A DNA stretch of 64,000 bases from Diploscapter coronatus (GCA_964036155.1 OZ038423.1:4417249-4481248); one strand, 5' to 3'; counted from the first letter of the stretch, positions 12,901-26,714 are shown. Notes: generated by a model from the letters alone, not told the origin. Numbers and translations are program-made.

Positions 12901-15900
12901 TTTCCAGCCGATTTTTATGAAAAAGGATAAATTCATGGTCGTAAATCTTGGCAAAATGACTGCGCGACTAGCAGGCTTTTTGCATCCTCTTCTCAAAAAT
13001 GCTCGTGTCTTTCATTTCTGCCTGCCTTTGCCTGTCTGCCTAGTTGTCGATAATCGTGTTTGATAATCGTTCCTCCCTTATTCTGAATTTGCCTTTGAGA
13101 AAGCGAAAATGATGCCGCAAGATGATGAATCGATAATGAATTTCGGGATGAACGCACGTTTTTTGTTGCATCATAGAAAACGAGACAGGCAGATGTAATC
13201 ACGCAAAAATATTCTATGTATACACGTTGCCATCGATCTGTCAAATTCGCATTATTGTCAGACAAATTAAATCGATTTCTCGAATGACTGCTCGCAAATC
13301 GAGTAGTAAATCTATGATCACTGCTGAAAACAATATTGCAGCATCATGATTTTTCCCTAAATACGAATCCTCGACACAACAAAGACTAAATTCAGATTTC
13401 AATAGATTTTTTTTACGAATTTTGATTGCCAATTAGTTTTAGAAATTGCTAATTTCTGAAAAAAAAACGATCCGATTTAAAAACTTTCATCTAGGTCGTT
13501 ATTTTCAATCTCACTATTTTTAATTTTTATGTTTCTCTTTATCCAACTACTATTTGATACATTGAATGCCATTATGAACCAGTTTTCCTCCAATTCGAGA
13601 TCGGAATCACCACATTACTTTTTCGAACGACCAAATATTGAGTGAAATAATGGTTTTCGTATCATAAACCTAACTCCTGTTCGCTAATTTGCCCATTCTT
13701 TTCCGTCCATTCCAAAATTCTCGAATTTTCAACAAATCAAAGTGGGTGTGATTTCACAAAAATGTTAGAATCGACAATAGCCGCATACAGGTCTCTGCCC
13801 CACTCCTTCTCTTAATTGATCCATTTACTTTTGCAGTGAATTTTCTCGATTGATTCCCCATTCTTTATCTCTTCACTTTGTCATTTCTCCGTCTTTTTTT
13901 TTGCGTAAACCCGTTTTACTTGATTAATTTCAACAAATCATCGTCGAATTTTTCGCTATATTTTCTTTCTTACGCGAGGTTCAGTGAAAAACCAAAAATT
14001 CTAAATCTTTTGTGTCAACATAATTTCTTCTTTATTCTATTTCTTTGTTCTTTATTGTGACCTTGCCGTAATAACTCTGAAATCAGCCGAGTTTCACTTT
14101 TGATTTCTAAACTCTCCTCATAATCCTAATCTTGCCGCATAAAAACTACCAAATCTAATTCATTCGTCTGCAAATTTGAAAATTCCGCGCGTTTTTTTTG
14201 AAAGTCTGAAGTTTCGCAAAGAATAACTTTTTTAACCTGCAAAACTATCGATCATCTTATCACTTGTTTTGGCCGTTTTTACCAAAAGGATTGCTGAACT
14301 TTGGTATTGTGAGATAGTCTTCTTATCAAACTTGTCGGACCATTTCTTATCATAATATGGTTGATGCTATAGGTTGAGGATTGAAAACTTCATTTCTATA
14401 ATTCATGCAAGTAGTTTCTTAAACTTTTTTCACTTTCTTGATGCTTCGAAATTTCGAACTAGATTGAATTAGGCAAGGAGATCCATGATTTTATGGTGAA
14501 ATGAACATTGAAACGATGCTTGGCTTGATGAAATCATTGCTTCTTTCTTTCGGACTATTTTTTCTTGTATTTTAATGTTCATCTGCCGGATTTTCGGACG
14601 AACTTCATTTATCGTGATTTTCAATTTCGTGAACATTCCTAATTTGCATAGTACTTGATAAAAATAAAATGAAAATTTTGCTGGGATATCTTTATTTTAA
14701 ATAATGCATATTAGAATTCTTGAAAACCACATGATACAATGAAAGGAGAGGTAACTGGATATATTGTATAGGGTAGATTTGAAAAACGTTTCTTTTCCAG
14801 GACTATTTCACCTTGGCACCATCATTTCTTACTGTTTTCAATTTATCCTTTATTCCTCGAAGATGTCTTATCTAAATTATGGCAAACAATCTTTCTTCAA
14901 GTACTGGGCTTTCTGTAAAATTCGCCAGTTATTGTCCTTATTCCTCTTCTTTGTCTACACTCCTTACCCTCAAAACCTGATGAATTTTTACAGGAAACCC
15001 AAATAATGTCGAAAAAATATGCAATTCTATCATCACTTATCGATAAACTCTCCAGCAATGTTCTCCAAATCGTTACTTTTTGCATATCGGATTGCGTCCG
15101 CCTGCATATCTTTGCATCTCTTGCATATCGGCACGCTCCTCTGTCTTTTCCTATGTGAAACAGCTGTTTTGGGTCGCAGAGCCTGCAAAATACAAGCGAG
15201 AACAGAAACACAGAAAAGAGGAAATAGTGTGCGGCGATAAGATAAAGCTGAAGAGATTCCGAGAAATGCAGACGGGGAAAGAGATCGAACCGCTCTCTGA
15301 TGTAATATTTAACTTCGACGCAAACGCCGAGCCTACAAGAACTCTTTGTCGCAAATAAGATTTTTGCAGAATTTTTTTTATCATTTCACCGCTATTTCTA
15401 AGATAAGTTAATCTTCATAGTTTGAACGTTTGACGTCTCATGTCTTTTTCTGTGGTTTGTTAGTGAAATCCTGTGAGTGACAAATGGATGCCAAATGCAA
15501 CTTGACTATTTTTGTTAACTGATAACTTTCATAAGAATTTCTCTTAACTTCAAGTGATAAACAAATTTTCTTATTTTTTAAAATCATTTATTTTGTTTCA
15601 ACTTACAATTTAGTCATTCATTTATCTTTGATCATATCACATTTCTGGTGACTCTAATCTTTCAAGACCTTACTAGATTCTTTATCATCAAAATTATCAT
15701 GTCTCGAATAATCTTCGGCTAAGAACTCGTTTCATCTACTTTCTATCCAAAGCTGCGCAAATCCTTCGATCTCTGCAAAATACAGCCATTATTTTGCCAG
15801 GATAATCGTATCTTTTCTTGGAAGAGATTTCAAAGTTCCATATTTTATGCGATGCTCACTTTTCCCAGGAAATGAGGAAATGACTGCCTCTTTGTTCACA

Positions 15901-16648
15901 TTTGTAGATAATCCGCCACATGTAACTCTTCCTCGTCAAAGTATCCTTTGCGATATGTCAGTCTCATTTTCGCGACATTTGCTTCCAGAACGATTTGTGA
16001 ATTATCCTAAACAACTTTTTCTCTAATATTCTTCTTCAGTTGGATTTTCAAAATCGCCAAAAATGTTTCAGAAATATTCCTGCTCTGAAATCTAATCTGT
16101 CTGATGAATGATAACGAAGCTCTTTTCCAATAACGCTGAAATTTGAAACTCGCATAAATTTAGTCGGCGAATTTTTCGACCGGCCCCTCGATTTCCAATA
16201 ATTTCTTATAATAATTTCTGTCGATTCCATCTTTTTCATGTCTATCAAGGAATGATTCATTCGAATCACAAAAATGGCGACATTTGTCTGTTGAATTAAG
16301 AAAATACAATTGCATTGATTTCATTTTTCAAGAAAAGAAGCTTTAACGCGGAAATTGGGTGATAATGAATTGAAAAGAATCATGTTTCTGTTGTGCAGCC
16401 TTGCTAATTTGCTCAAACTCAGGATTCAGATCTTCATGATTAATTTTAAACTCTTATAATTATTCTTACGGTGGCGTTTGTTAATTTGGATGTTTAGGCT
16501 TTTCAAATTCAATTTTATCAGCATACTTTCATTTCTCAAATCCATAAATAATTCTTATTGATTAACATGTTCTAATCACATCGTGCTCTGCTAATTCGAC
16601 ATTTCACGTGTAGTTTATTCCTTCAAAATAGGCGTGGCATGTTAGCAA

Positions 16649-19600
16649 ATGTTTCATTATTTCCGAAACCGTTTGTCGATCATTGATTGTATGCTTGCCT
16701 CGCGCACTCGATTCCGTCGTATTCAGGAGGTGTCCGACGATCTCTCGTGCGACTCGATAGCCATTGGTCCTTCCTCGCTCCTTCCCTCGCCTTCCGGCTC
16801 TCGGTCGCATTCGCCCTCTTCCTCGTCCCCGATCCCCTCCTCTGTGGTTGGCTATGCCGCACGCGGGATGCGTCGCTGCAACATCCGCCGACTATTCACA
16901 CTCGCGTTCTTCATATTCGCTACCACGCTCTTGATCCTCTCACTACCAAAGGAGAACTTTGGAAGTAAGTTTTAAATAACATACGATTTGATTTATCGCA
17001 TCACCGAGATACTAAAAGTGGTGCTAATCTTAGCAAGCCTTGAGTAGGCTATATTTTCTCTACAATATCTCATAATTCTTCACATTATACGACAGTGGCA
17101 AGCGAAGAGTTGAATCGTGTGATCATTTTTGATCAGATCTAGGCAAGGATTTAGCCACATTTCTGGTGCGATTTCTTTTAAGCTAATTTGTTCGTTATAA
17201 TCCTGCTGTGCTCCTCTTTATGCGTCGCTTTTCTATAGAAGATTAGCATTCTATGCTCTATCCTCTAAGATTATTCATTCGGATTGAAAGTTTGCATAAG
17301 TCTGATTTTGATGGCTTATTCATAATTGTAGGGTATTCAGAGCCTTCTGAAATTTTCTGAATTTCAGAAATCAGCTTACTCGATGTTTCTGCGCAAAGAC
17401 TCCATTCAATTTGAATTATGATCGAAAATAGGCCAGACATCAATAGAAGTCTTGCTTTTCCAAGTTTTTTACCAATCACCTTCTTTCTCGATGCTGGCTA
17501 GCAATCCAAATCTTATTTTAATAGTGTGAGGATAAAATTAATTATTATTTATATTTCTAGGAGAATGGGCGGACCCTCCACACTCACAAGAAGCACCTTA
17601 CGGTATTAAATCACAGCATGACGAGCCATTAGTACGGCAGAAATTTGATGATGCAAAACGGGGGGCACAGCGACCACTGCCACATCAAGTTCTGCCGCCG
17701 AGCATCGACAAAAACCAGAATGGGGATCCTTTTGGTAAAACAATATTTGATTCTGTTGGAAAATCATCGCAATTTCAGACTTCCCATCATCAGCTGATCG
17801 AATAACTCTAACAAGAATCAAGGAACATCTGAAGCGGATAGATTTGGACCAACTAGATTCAGACAGATGCAAACAGAACATGACATTATCCGAATATTGG
17901 CTGAGAACGAAGAGGTAATAATCTTGAATGTTTCCTCAAATTATACCGAAATTTAATCTGTTTTTATATCGAAATTTAATAAAAAGTCATATTCCTAGTA
18001 CCACTTACTCACTTTTAATTTCCAAGGCTCATACCTGTTTCTATCCAATCATGCCTAGAAGTCATATAAACTTATTTGTGTGCTACCAAAATTTCGTAAG
18101 CAAATTCTACTTGCCTAATTATCACTGGTCCTCGGTGTTTCTCTCCCCTTGCGTTCAGTTCTTGTGCTAAATCGCAGGAGATTTTTGGAAAAGGGGAGCG
18201 AGAACAAGGAACTAGCGTGTGAAACAGTGTTGGGCGGAAATTCCGTTTTCGTTTCCGAAATCTGAAAATGCACTTTTCGCCCAACACTGGTGTGGAAGAG
18301 AAGAAAGGCGCGCTGAAGAAAAAAATAGCAAAAATCGATGCTTCTCAAAAGAATCACCAACATTTTCTATTCAAATTATCGAATAATTACAGGAAATACG
18401 TTCCGGAAGAAGATTCTTGGGAGAAATTCTACGCTCAAATCGGTAGCTGCTCTGTCTACACGAAGCAGAATGTGATAGACGAGTTGTTGAGAGACTTGAA
18501 TCGGTTGCCTATCAAAAGTGCACATATCATGGACGGGGGAACTCAGGTAATTTCTGCCTTCGATAGACAAAATCTGAATGACGATTCCATTTTATATATC
18601 GAATTTAACTCCTTATGATAGTTTGAAAGACATGCTGAAAATTCAGCATTGATGCAGAAAATACCCTATAGAAAATTATAAACTAGCTAAGATCGTAAGT
18701 TATCCTATTTCAGGTCAAACTTGTGATAACTTTTTCCAATGACAAACAGGCCGTTTTCAAACCAATGAGGTAGAGAAAATTAACATGTTCGCCGAGAAAT
18801 TAAATGAGGGAATTTAGATTCGGTCGAGATTACGAGTCAGATCCTAATCATTTCTATTTTTCCGACTTTGAAAGACATAACGCCGAAATTGCTACATTCC
18901 ATTTGGATCGGTATAATCAAATCTAAATATGTTTTTCTATCGTTATATGTTTTTTCAGGGTACTAGGATTTCATAGAGCTGTTCCTACAGTGGGACGAAT
19001 CGTCAACATGACATCAGAATTGTTGGAGAACGCAGAGAAAAAATTGAAGAAGACGTTTTTCTACTCGCCTGCAAAGAATCTCTGCTTCGTTTCAAGGTTG
19101 GAAGCCTCGCTGAATTTCGCCTAAAATTGAATTTTAGATGTGATTATTACTGTGACACGACTCATGCAATTTGCGGGAAGCCGGATCTGAAGGAAGGGTC
19201 GATGCAGGTCTTTTTGCCCGATGAACACCATGTGCCTCGGAAACACAATCGAAGTCCTTATCGAAGGTTGGTTTTGCTAAAGATAAAATATAACTGCGAA
19301 AAATGTAAAGCCAACAGAGCTGCAACCTTCGAATATTATTTTAAAAGTTAAACACTTCGATATTGTATTGGACTCTTTTAATTAAACAAAAAATCATTCA
19401 AACTCCATGCACATTTGAAACGAACAATACATTCATTCAAATCTAAATCTAATTGCCAAAAATTGCAGGACGTATTCGAAGAAAAATCAAGTTGCCGAGT
19501 GGCAATCCGACATGAATTACTGCATTGAGAAAGTCAAGACACGAAAGCAGTACGCTCATGGACGTCGATTGTTGGATCTCGTAGATTTGCATATTCTAGA

Positions 19601-20489
19601 TTATCTAATTGGTAAAACGCTTTGCTTTTAATTTAAAAAAAATAATATTCCTGTTCAGGTAATCAAGATCGTCATCACTACGAATCATTCAATGTATTCG
19701 AAGGCATCGAGCCTTACGCGATCCATCTCGACAACGGCAGAGCGTAAGTCTAAAATATTTCCTTGTTGACACTCTAAAAACCTCTTTATACCTTTTTGAA
19801 AATTGCCGTATTTTATCGAATTTTTATAAGTGACCTAGTTCATTAATCGAGAGAAAAATGTGCACACAAATTTTAAATATCAACTTCAGTTTCGGTCGAA
19901 CTGATATCGATGACGACGACATCCTTCTGCCACTTCGTCAATGTTGCGTCATTCGACCGTCGACTCTAGCAACACTTCTCAAATTCTATTCTACTCCAAA
20001 GTCGTTGTCGAAAGCTTTACATGAGTGAGAAAATTCTCTGCTTTACAATTTTTAAAAAGAACATTTAGATCGATGGCTAAAGATCCAGTCCATCCGATTG
20101 TTGCATTCAAACATTATCCAGCTCTTGAGAGACGATTGGGGAAAAGTGAGTAAATCTTTGGGAGTTAATAATTCCGAGCTGTTTTACTTTTGTATAAAAT
20201 ATAAATATCATATTATCAATCTGAAAAATATGAAATGGAATTTGAAGTTATTTGAGATTCGATTCAAAACTTCCAAGTTTGGAAAATAATCCATGAAAGA
20301 TCAAAAGATATTTTAGTAGTGCAATACCTGCTGAAGTGTTTCGACAGTCACGCAGCCGAATACGTGGTGATGAATGAATATCACAACCCGAACGTGCCGA
20401 TGGGAAATGGAGACGAAGAGGACAGGAGCACCGAAGAGGAACCGCCGAAGGAACCACCGGCAACTGCCAAAAAGACGGGACCTGCTTAA
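16649..20489 (+). CDS. famk-1: FAM20-type secretory pathway protein kinase (famk-1 orthologue)
   Basis: FAM20 kinases phosphorylate secreted proteins in the Golgi lumen. Thirteen exons (16649-16964, 17561-17734, 17779-17914, 18393-18546, 18714-18769, 18818-18910, 18959-19096, 19138-19266, 19469-19611, 19659-19743, 19890-20024, 20069-20145, 20317-20489) give exactly 603 codons. A signal anchor lies near residues 82-100; starting at in-frame Met74 would place it at the N terminus, as usual for the family, so Met74 may be the real start. Kinase residues by FAM20C equivalence: Lys276 (VFKPM), Glu302 (RHNAEI), catalytic Asp450 (NQDRHHYE) and metal-binding Asp471 (HLDNGRAFG). Paired Cys motifs CDYYC and QCC are kept. 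The C terminus ends in an acidic, Pro-rich tail. The 478 nt third intron holds a foldback element. Confidence 0.95.
18225..18289. repeat. 65 bp foldback element in a famk-1 intron
   Basis: Perfect 12 bp terminal inverted repeats CAGTGTTGGGCG (18225-18236) and its complement (18278-18289) flank an interior with ATTCCGTTTTCGTTTCCGAA. The interior resembles elements at 28032 and 43032. It lies wholly within the third famk-1 intron and would form a hairpin in the pre-mRNA. Confidence 0.75.
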
Positions 20490-22623
20490 AATTGCTATTA
20501 AAAATGAAAGCCGGAAATGTTATTTAGGTGTAAGACGATTTGAGCTAATTTCAAACAGTTGCAACAATGATAACACATGCAAAGAGCTCTGTTTGTTAAA
20601 AAAACGTCCTACACTCGGAATTGTTGAGGAAGGTTGTCCGAATTTAGCATTCTATTCAACTTTCATATCCTTGGAAATGAGTTCTTCAATAAGTTCCACC
20701 ATGGTGATCAAGACCGGACAAGACCCATCTATCAGACTGTAGAGAAATTCAAGATTTCGTTTTGTCGTTGTTGATTATTGAAATTTGTAATTTCGTCCAG
20801 TCTTATTGATGTTCTAACGTTGAAAGAGCTCACTTTCAACTAGATCATAACACATTTGTGATAAAAAAAGTAGTCAATTCTTCTAGTGGTTATTTTATTC
20901 TGATCAACCGATTTCTGCAATAACCTCTTCCATTTCATTCAGTCAGCTCTGACTTGGAATCGAGCCAAATATTCGAATTTCTGCTTCGAACCTCTTCTTC
21001 ACAATTTCAATTGCCATGTTACGAACGAAATATTTTTCGTTAGAATTTTAAAATTTATTCTCTAGTTTTAAGCGGTCAAATGATAGCATTCCATTTCTAC
21101 ATATTATGAGATTTCTATGATAAAATATCACATTCTTCAAAAGAACTATCTAAAAAGCCGTGTCATAATATGCATGAAATTTCTTCTATAAACTTCTATA
21201 CTCTATTGAAATTTTGGTTGTAAATTTAAAATTTGATATCTCTAAATCAAATCTTCAAAGTCACTATATAACTAAACTTCGGTGAGCCATTCTATGACTA
21301 GATGTAATTTAGATAATTTATGTGTATCCTTCGATTAAAACGTGCATATAATTTTTTATTATAATTTCAGGGCTAACAGCTGTTGCTATTTATCAAAATT
21401 ATGGCAGTTTGAATTTGTCTCGATATTATCTAAACTGTCTTGTGTAACTCTAGCTGCACTATTTTCAGAACATCGCTGTGAATTCAATTATGTCCAAATT
21501 TATAGATAATTCAACATTGTGTTCGGAGAAATTTTATCAATCAAAAATGTGACGCATCTTGTGTTCGGGTTGTGCAATTCCAATTTAATTTCCATTTTTC
21601 TTATGCTTTTTTATTCGAATTTCGAACGAATCTATTTGGGTAATTTTATGTTCATTTCCACGAATTTCTAGTGTATTCGACTTCTTTCACAAGTCATAAT
21701 GTGCCTATAAATTTTTAAATTCTTTATTCTACTGAAAATGGGTCTTCGTTGTATAAATTGTTGTTGTTTATTATGCGAGAGTAAATCGTTGGAAATCTAA
21801 ACAAACCTCTCATTAATCATTACAGAAGAGCTCCAGAATACAAAATGTCATTTTTGTTTTGATTATATCGAATTTAGAAACATTTTTGAACCAGATTATT
21901 TTATTTTCGGATCAAACTGGGTTTGCTTTAAATTCGTGCTCACCAAAACAAAAGAACTCATGCCCGTCATTATTTTGGACGAATGTTCACATTTCGAGCA
22001 TCTAGTTGACTGAATCCGGTCATTTTCTCATCTTTCATGTCTACCAACATCAATTGCTCGCAATTCTGATGAACAGGTTGATTTAATTTTCATCGAAAAT
22101 TCTTCTATCAATAAATCTACCAGTGTTGACTCAGCAGATCTTTTAAATCAATGTTTAATAGAATAGAAAAGCTACCTTAGATAATTTTCTAGCGTTTATG
22201 AAACATTCTCTCCTGGTTAACTTGATCGTTCTCATATTTTATTGATTTTCTGCTGTAATATTCCATACAATTGTTCAAAATGTTTGCATTTTACAACAAA
22301 TCTAAAAATATAAGATTAATCGAAAACGATTCCCATTCGGTGAACTGGGATTGGCTCGATGTAATCATCTTGGTCTTCAATGGTTTTTCGAACCTTAATT
22401 CCAACCTACATTTGTGCACTATTATTGATTTAGTAAAAATTGTAAGGCCCCTCAGTGTATTGAAAATTTCTCAGTTTGCAAAGTACTTCTTAAAAATTTA
22501 ATGGTTTTGATATTTCACCAAGCTGAAAAACTACATTCTTGGCTGTAAATATTTCACAACACTAAATTTAGGTGGCAGTTTGGTAAAAAAAAACGCTTCT
22601 TTCTCAAATCTTTTGTTTTCTAT
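20490..22623. other. AT-rich spacer between famk-1 and the minus-strand gene
   Basis: No phased exons were found. The open frame running past the famk-1 stop to 20742 is in another frame and has no protein-like features. This spacer contains the 3' flanks of two convergent genes. Confidence 0.5.
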
Positions 22624-25381
22624 TCAATTCTGAAAGGTTAATTCCACTGATAGAGGGATATAACCAACTTCACGACTTTCACTTCTGAATCTGTGACGAT
22701 TGTCGAAGCCTCCAGCATGCTTACTTCCTTCCATCGATCCACGCTCTCTTCGATCGAAACGGTTAAATTTTTCGTCAGAGGCCTCGATGCTTTCTAATTC
22801 GTCACCTGAAGAAGCATTATTCGTGCGTGTGAATGGATTAGTTCGTTCGCCATTTTCGCGTTTTCCTTTCCCGGCTCCAGCACCATTGGTGCTAGTAAAT
22901 GAATTGGACGCTGCATGTCGTTTGAATTCTAATTTGATGTTTCCAAATTTGATTCAGTTGGTCACCGAGAGAATGAGGGATGCATGCAAACGCGCGATAA
23001 AATTACTATAAACTCATCAATACGGTGATGATACTGAAATACAAAGCACAAAATATTAGTTGTTATTTTTTGTAATTGTATGCATCTCCCCAAGTAACTA
23101 ATGAAAATATTTTAACCTCGGTTGGTTCCGCTTCTACCGACTTGAGAACGTATCCGCAGATTGTCAACTTTATCGTTACCTCGTCGTCGTTCTGGCAGAC
23201 TATCATCTGTAATTTTTATACGCGGTTCGAAATCGTCGTCGTCGTCATTGAATTTGTGATGATGAGACGGACTACGGTCATCATGATGCATATGCCGACG
23301 ATGAGTTTGCAGATCGTCGTCATCCAAACGTGGTGAATGCCTCGGCACAAAGTACTCCTTGCGTCGATTGTCGTGATTACTCCGAGAAGACTTGCCTTCG
23401 TCGTCCGCCCGTCGGTTGGCTATTGTACGTTCGTCGAGTCTGTCTGTTCTGTCGCCTTCGGATGAATCACTAGGACGGGCGATTCCTCTTCTCAATGGCA
23501 TGTCCACTGCACCTAAACTAAACTAGAAATTTGACTCCAACGGATGGGCAACTTTTAAGAAAAACTTATTTAAGCCTTACCAAGAATAGAAAGTCGATAA
23601 ATTTGGAAGATAAATCCAGAGAGTCTAGTGCAATAATCAACGAATTAACCTGCTCCTTCATCATCGTCAACTGAAAGCCATCGTCGTTCAGCTCTGGTAG
23701 CAGTGCGCTCACGTGGTGACTCAAATGGAACCATTCTGTCATCGTTGTTTGCCTCTTTATTTGCATTACGATGAGAGGATCCGCGGGCATTTAGACCGCT
23801 GAAAATGAAGTACTCATTTATCGTTATTATAAAATTACCATTATTTGATATTTTTCCAAACATGCCTAATACAATTTTCCATGAAAGACCTTAATGATAA
23901 AAGATTTTCATCACTATCAAGCGATTTAAAGCACTATTCGAGTTTGTCACAATGGGGGAATGGTGTAACAATAAATGATAAAATTCTTTTCTGGATTTGG
24001 AAAAAAAATTCGAAAATGAAGGAACAAATAGTAACTGATGAAGTTGTGAAGAAAAAGATAACACTTCACGTTTCGCCATTCCTTCACTATGCTATTTTCA
24101 AGCCGCCCTTAGAAAAGTGTTATTTTTACCGAGTGCGGGAAGTAGGTTGCTCGAATTCTTTCTCCTCCTCCTCCTCAAACGTGTCGAGAGCATCAACGTC
24201 AGCGATGTGTTTCACTTGGTTTCTTGCATTACTGTTCTGATTATTGCTGCTTTCGAAACTAGTGGGAGAGCGAGTATTACTATTGCCGTTTTTGTTTTTA
24301 TTGTTGTTGTTCGAGTTGCCAAGTGCCTGTTCTCTTTGCACTTGCCTGTTATTCTGATTGCGTTCACCACTTCCTGCGTTGCCGAAGTTACGGTTGGAGC
24401 TCCCTCCGTTTTGGTTTCCATTTGCATTGCTGTTGCCGAAGTCATTGCCATTTCCAAATCCACCTACAGGAATAGTAAATGAAGCATTATCAGCATGGTA
24501 AATTATGCATAGATAGCATTTCTTGTCCACTTCTCAATCAATACATTTTCTTCATGCTACAGTCAGAGCAGAGTGTGCAGAATTTGAATTTTGAAAAATT
24601 CGGGATCGAAGTCAAAATTGAAATTTTTCGTGGCCACAAAATCGAAATCGGATTTTTTCATGAAGAGTGAAAGGGAGAAGGATGCCACGCCGTCTGGGAT
24701 ATTTTCTTCGCGATACACGTACTTTGGGAGTAAAGAAGGCGTGTTTTGCGCTTGTTAATGAGCATAAGTGCTGTTTCAAAAATATACGTGATATGTTTTC
24801 GCCTAATGCCAATTCGAAAAATATCACATTGAAGCATCGCCTATCCTTTCTTGTTAATTTTTGTCATTTGAAACTGTCCCACCTGCATTCTGATTCCCGT
24901 TGTTGTTCGGGAATCCACCAGTATTGAAATTGTTTCCAAACGGCTGCTGACTTATTTGCATTCCGAAAATTCCTCCGTGAGCTCCAAAGTTCGAATTTAT
25001 CCCGAAATTCGGTAAATTCGGCTGACGAAAATCCCAATTTCTTACTCCATAGGTCATCCCGTTCTGGTTGAAATTCGGCAAAGTTTGGTCATTGGGCCGA
25101 TCTGTTACTGGTTCTAAAATAAATTGGCAACGTGATTTGAAAAAATAGCTTCAATAAAGAATCTTAGCATAGTATCCTTCTTCTCAAATGGAAGGTAAAA
25201 GTAATGTTTGTGGATGGTATTAATGTATGTTCATGCTTTACTAAATCACACATCTAATATTGCAAAAACTTCGATCAAATTTGATTTCATGATAGTTTCT
25301 CTAGATATTAATAAAAATATTACCGTAAATCGCGGCCGCGGTGAGCCCGAGGAGAGCCACGAATTCGATGAGCTTTGGCAT
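22624..25381 (-). CDS. Secreted low-complexity Asn/Asp/Arg/His-rich protein
   Basis: Not recognised. Six exons (25324-25381, 24883-25113, 24130-24463, 23650-23798, 23117-23512, 22624-22928) join in phase to 491 codons. The N terminus MPKLIEFVALLGLTAAAIYG is a signal peptide. Next come an Asn/Phe/Gly-rich part, a long Asn/Gln/Ser-rich region with NSNNNNKNKNGN, a short Glu run (EEEEEKEFEQ), then a highly charged region with Arg/Asp/His clusters (RRHMHHDDR, KFNDDDDDFEP) and many dibasic pairs. No globular domain, Cys pattern or transmembrane segment follows the signal. It is probably an intrinsically disordered extracellular protein. Matrix, cuticle or mineral binding, or a polyprotein cut at dibasic sites, are open options. 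FAM20 kinases phosphorylate secreted acidic proteins and famk-1 is adjacent, but a link is speculation. Confidence 0.8.
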
Positions 25382-26714
25382 AACCTACAATTTACATCGA
25401 TTATATCACATCAAAATTGTTGGATCAATTGAGGAAATCGGTATTCTAAATATAAACGAGATTAGTCATCAAGCCATTTGTTCTACGTTGCGTCTTTTAT
25501 ATAAAGGAAAATTTCGATAGAAATGAAAGAGGAAGAGAATTTTGCTACATTGAACCCAAGCACAAACAATAATTAATTTGTGAACAGTTGGTGATGATCT
25601 TACGTTGCTGTCATTCAATAATTTATTAAAAATGGTTCTGTTGATCTGAAGCATGAAAATTGTACAGTGTTAGGCGTATTGTTTTTTAAATGTTTTTTTT
25701 TGGGTTGAAATATATTGTTCTTATTTATCTTGCACTCATTTGGAACAAAAATAAGTAAATCAAGATGAGGAAGTAAATGGAACTTCATTTCGGTGAAATA
25801 AAATAATTATGATTTGAGAAAAGAAATGACTCAAAATTGTTTTGTGTGGTACATACATGACATGTTTTACGATAATTTGGTTTCATCTGGGTCAAAATTT
25901 AACAACTAGATAAAAACTGGAATTCCTACAGAGAATTATTTTACCTAGTTGGTCTACTAATGAAATAGTAAAACATGATTCCTAATGTGTTCACGTCTAA
26001 AACTATCCTTATATTTTATGCTCTAATTTGATTGGCGTCTATTTAGAATATCATAAAAATCTAGATAGATCACTCATAAATAATTTATGGAACACGACTA
26101 ATTTATTATCACTGCTTATACTCATATTTATTCTAGGTTCACCAGCTATGATTTTCCAAAGAAATCTTTCATTCCATTTTCCACAGCAATTATTCAGATC
26201 TAAATGAACAATTTGATAAGATAATCGAAATAATCGTGAATTTGTTTAAAAAAAAATTCTCTAAAAGAATGAAACGTTGGCAAATCGATCGATCAATAAC
26301 AATAAAAATGATGATTTGATCTTCACAAGAAATATAATTTTTCTCTAAGAAAATTGTTAATACCATTTCAATTTTAGGCTGATAACTGTAAGATCTTGAA
26401 GAACGCCATATCATAGAAAGCCTCGTGATTTTTTCTTGACTATGATGATTATTCTTATCATGTAGCAATTTCTTGCTTCTAATTGATTTCGTTTGATGAA
26501 CGATCAATATATTTCAAAGAAGCTAATGAGTTTCAATTTCTGAAGATATTTCTAATTTTTTTCAAGTTGCATTTATAATTTTTTATGAAAACACATTCAT
26601 TTCTTGAACAAATTTATTAAATATTTTACCATGAAATCATAAATTTATGAAGAATGAAATAAAGTCATTTACGCAAAAAAAAAAGATTTTCTAATGAATT
26701 TGAAGAAAAATCGC
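25382..26714. other. AT-rich spacer
   Basis: Promoter side of the minus-strand gene ending at 25381 and 3' side of the small peptide gene at 26715-27214. On the minus strand an AATAAA near 26610 could be the poly(A) signal of the small peptide gene. Nothing else was found. Confidence 0.45.

Larger units (their letters stand above)
2588..16648. other. 14 kb gene-poor stretch
   Basis: No run of phased exons could be assembled on either strand. The plus strand is rich in pyrimidine runs with many TTTTC/TTCAG strings, which produce long but unconvincing open frames (for example 3358-3834 and 6091-6528). Two inverted copies of a dispersed repeat lie near 4.7 and 9.9 kb, and a possible degenerate foldback lies near 3.2 kb. 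GATA-type TTATC sites are frequent (for example near 8.45, 9.56, 9.71 and 14.26 kb). The stretch could be regulatory DNA upstream of famk-1, a very long intron whose exons lie elsewhere, or plain spacer. Confidence 0.5.

Noticed and set aside
15080..15358. Open frames on both strands around a GCATATCGG repeat
   Set aside because: No phased neighbours and no recognisable domain; repeated short words explain the open frames.
20374..20742. Open frame overlapping the famk-1 last exon
   Set aside because: It is a shifted frame over the famk-1 C-terminal coding region and its 3' flank.
22271..22501. 76-codon plus-strand frame
   Set aside because: It starts with ATG but has no splice sites in phase, no signal peptide and no family features.
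23076..23336. Plus-strand open frames opposite the secreted low-complexity gene
   Set aside because: They are mirror frames of its Asp/Arg/His-rich exon.
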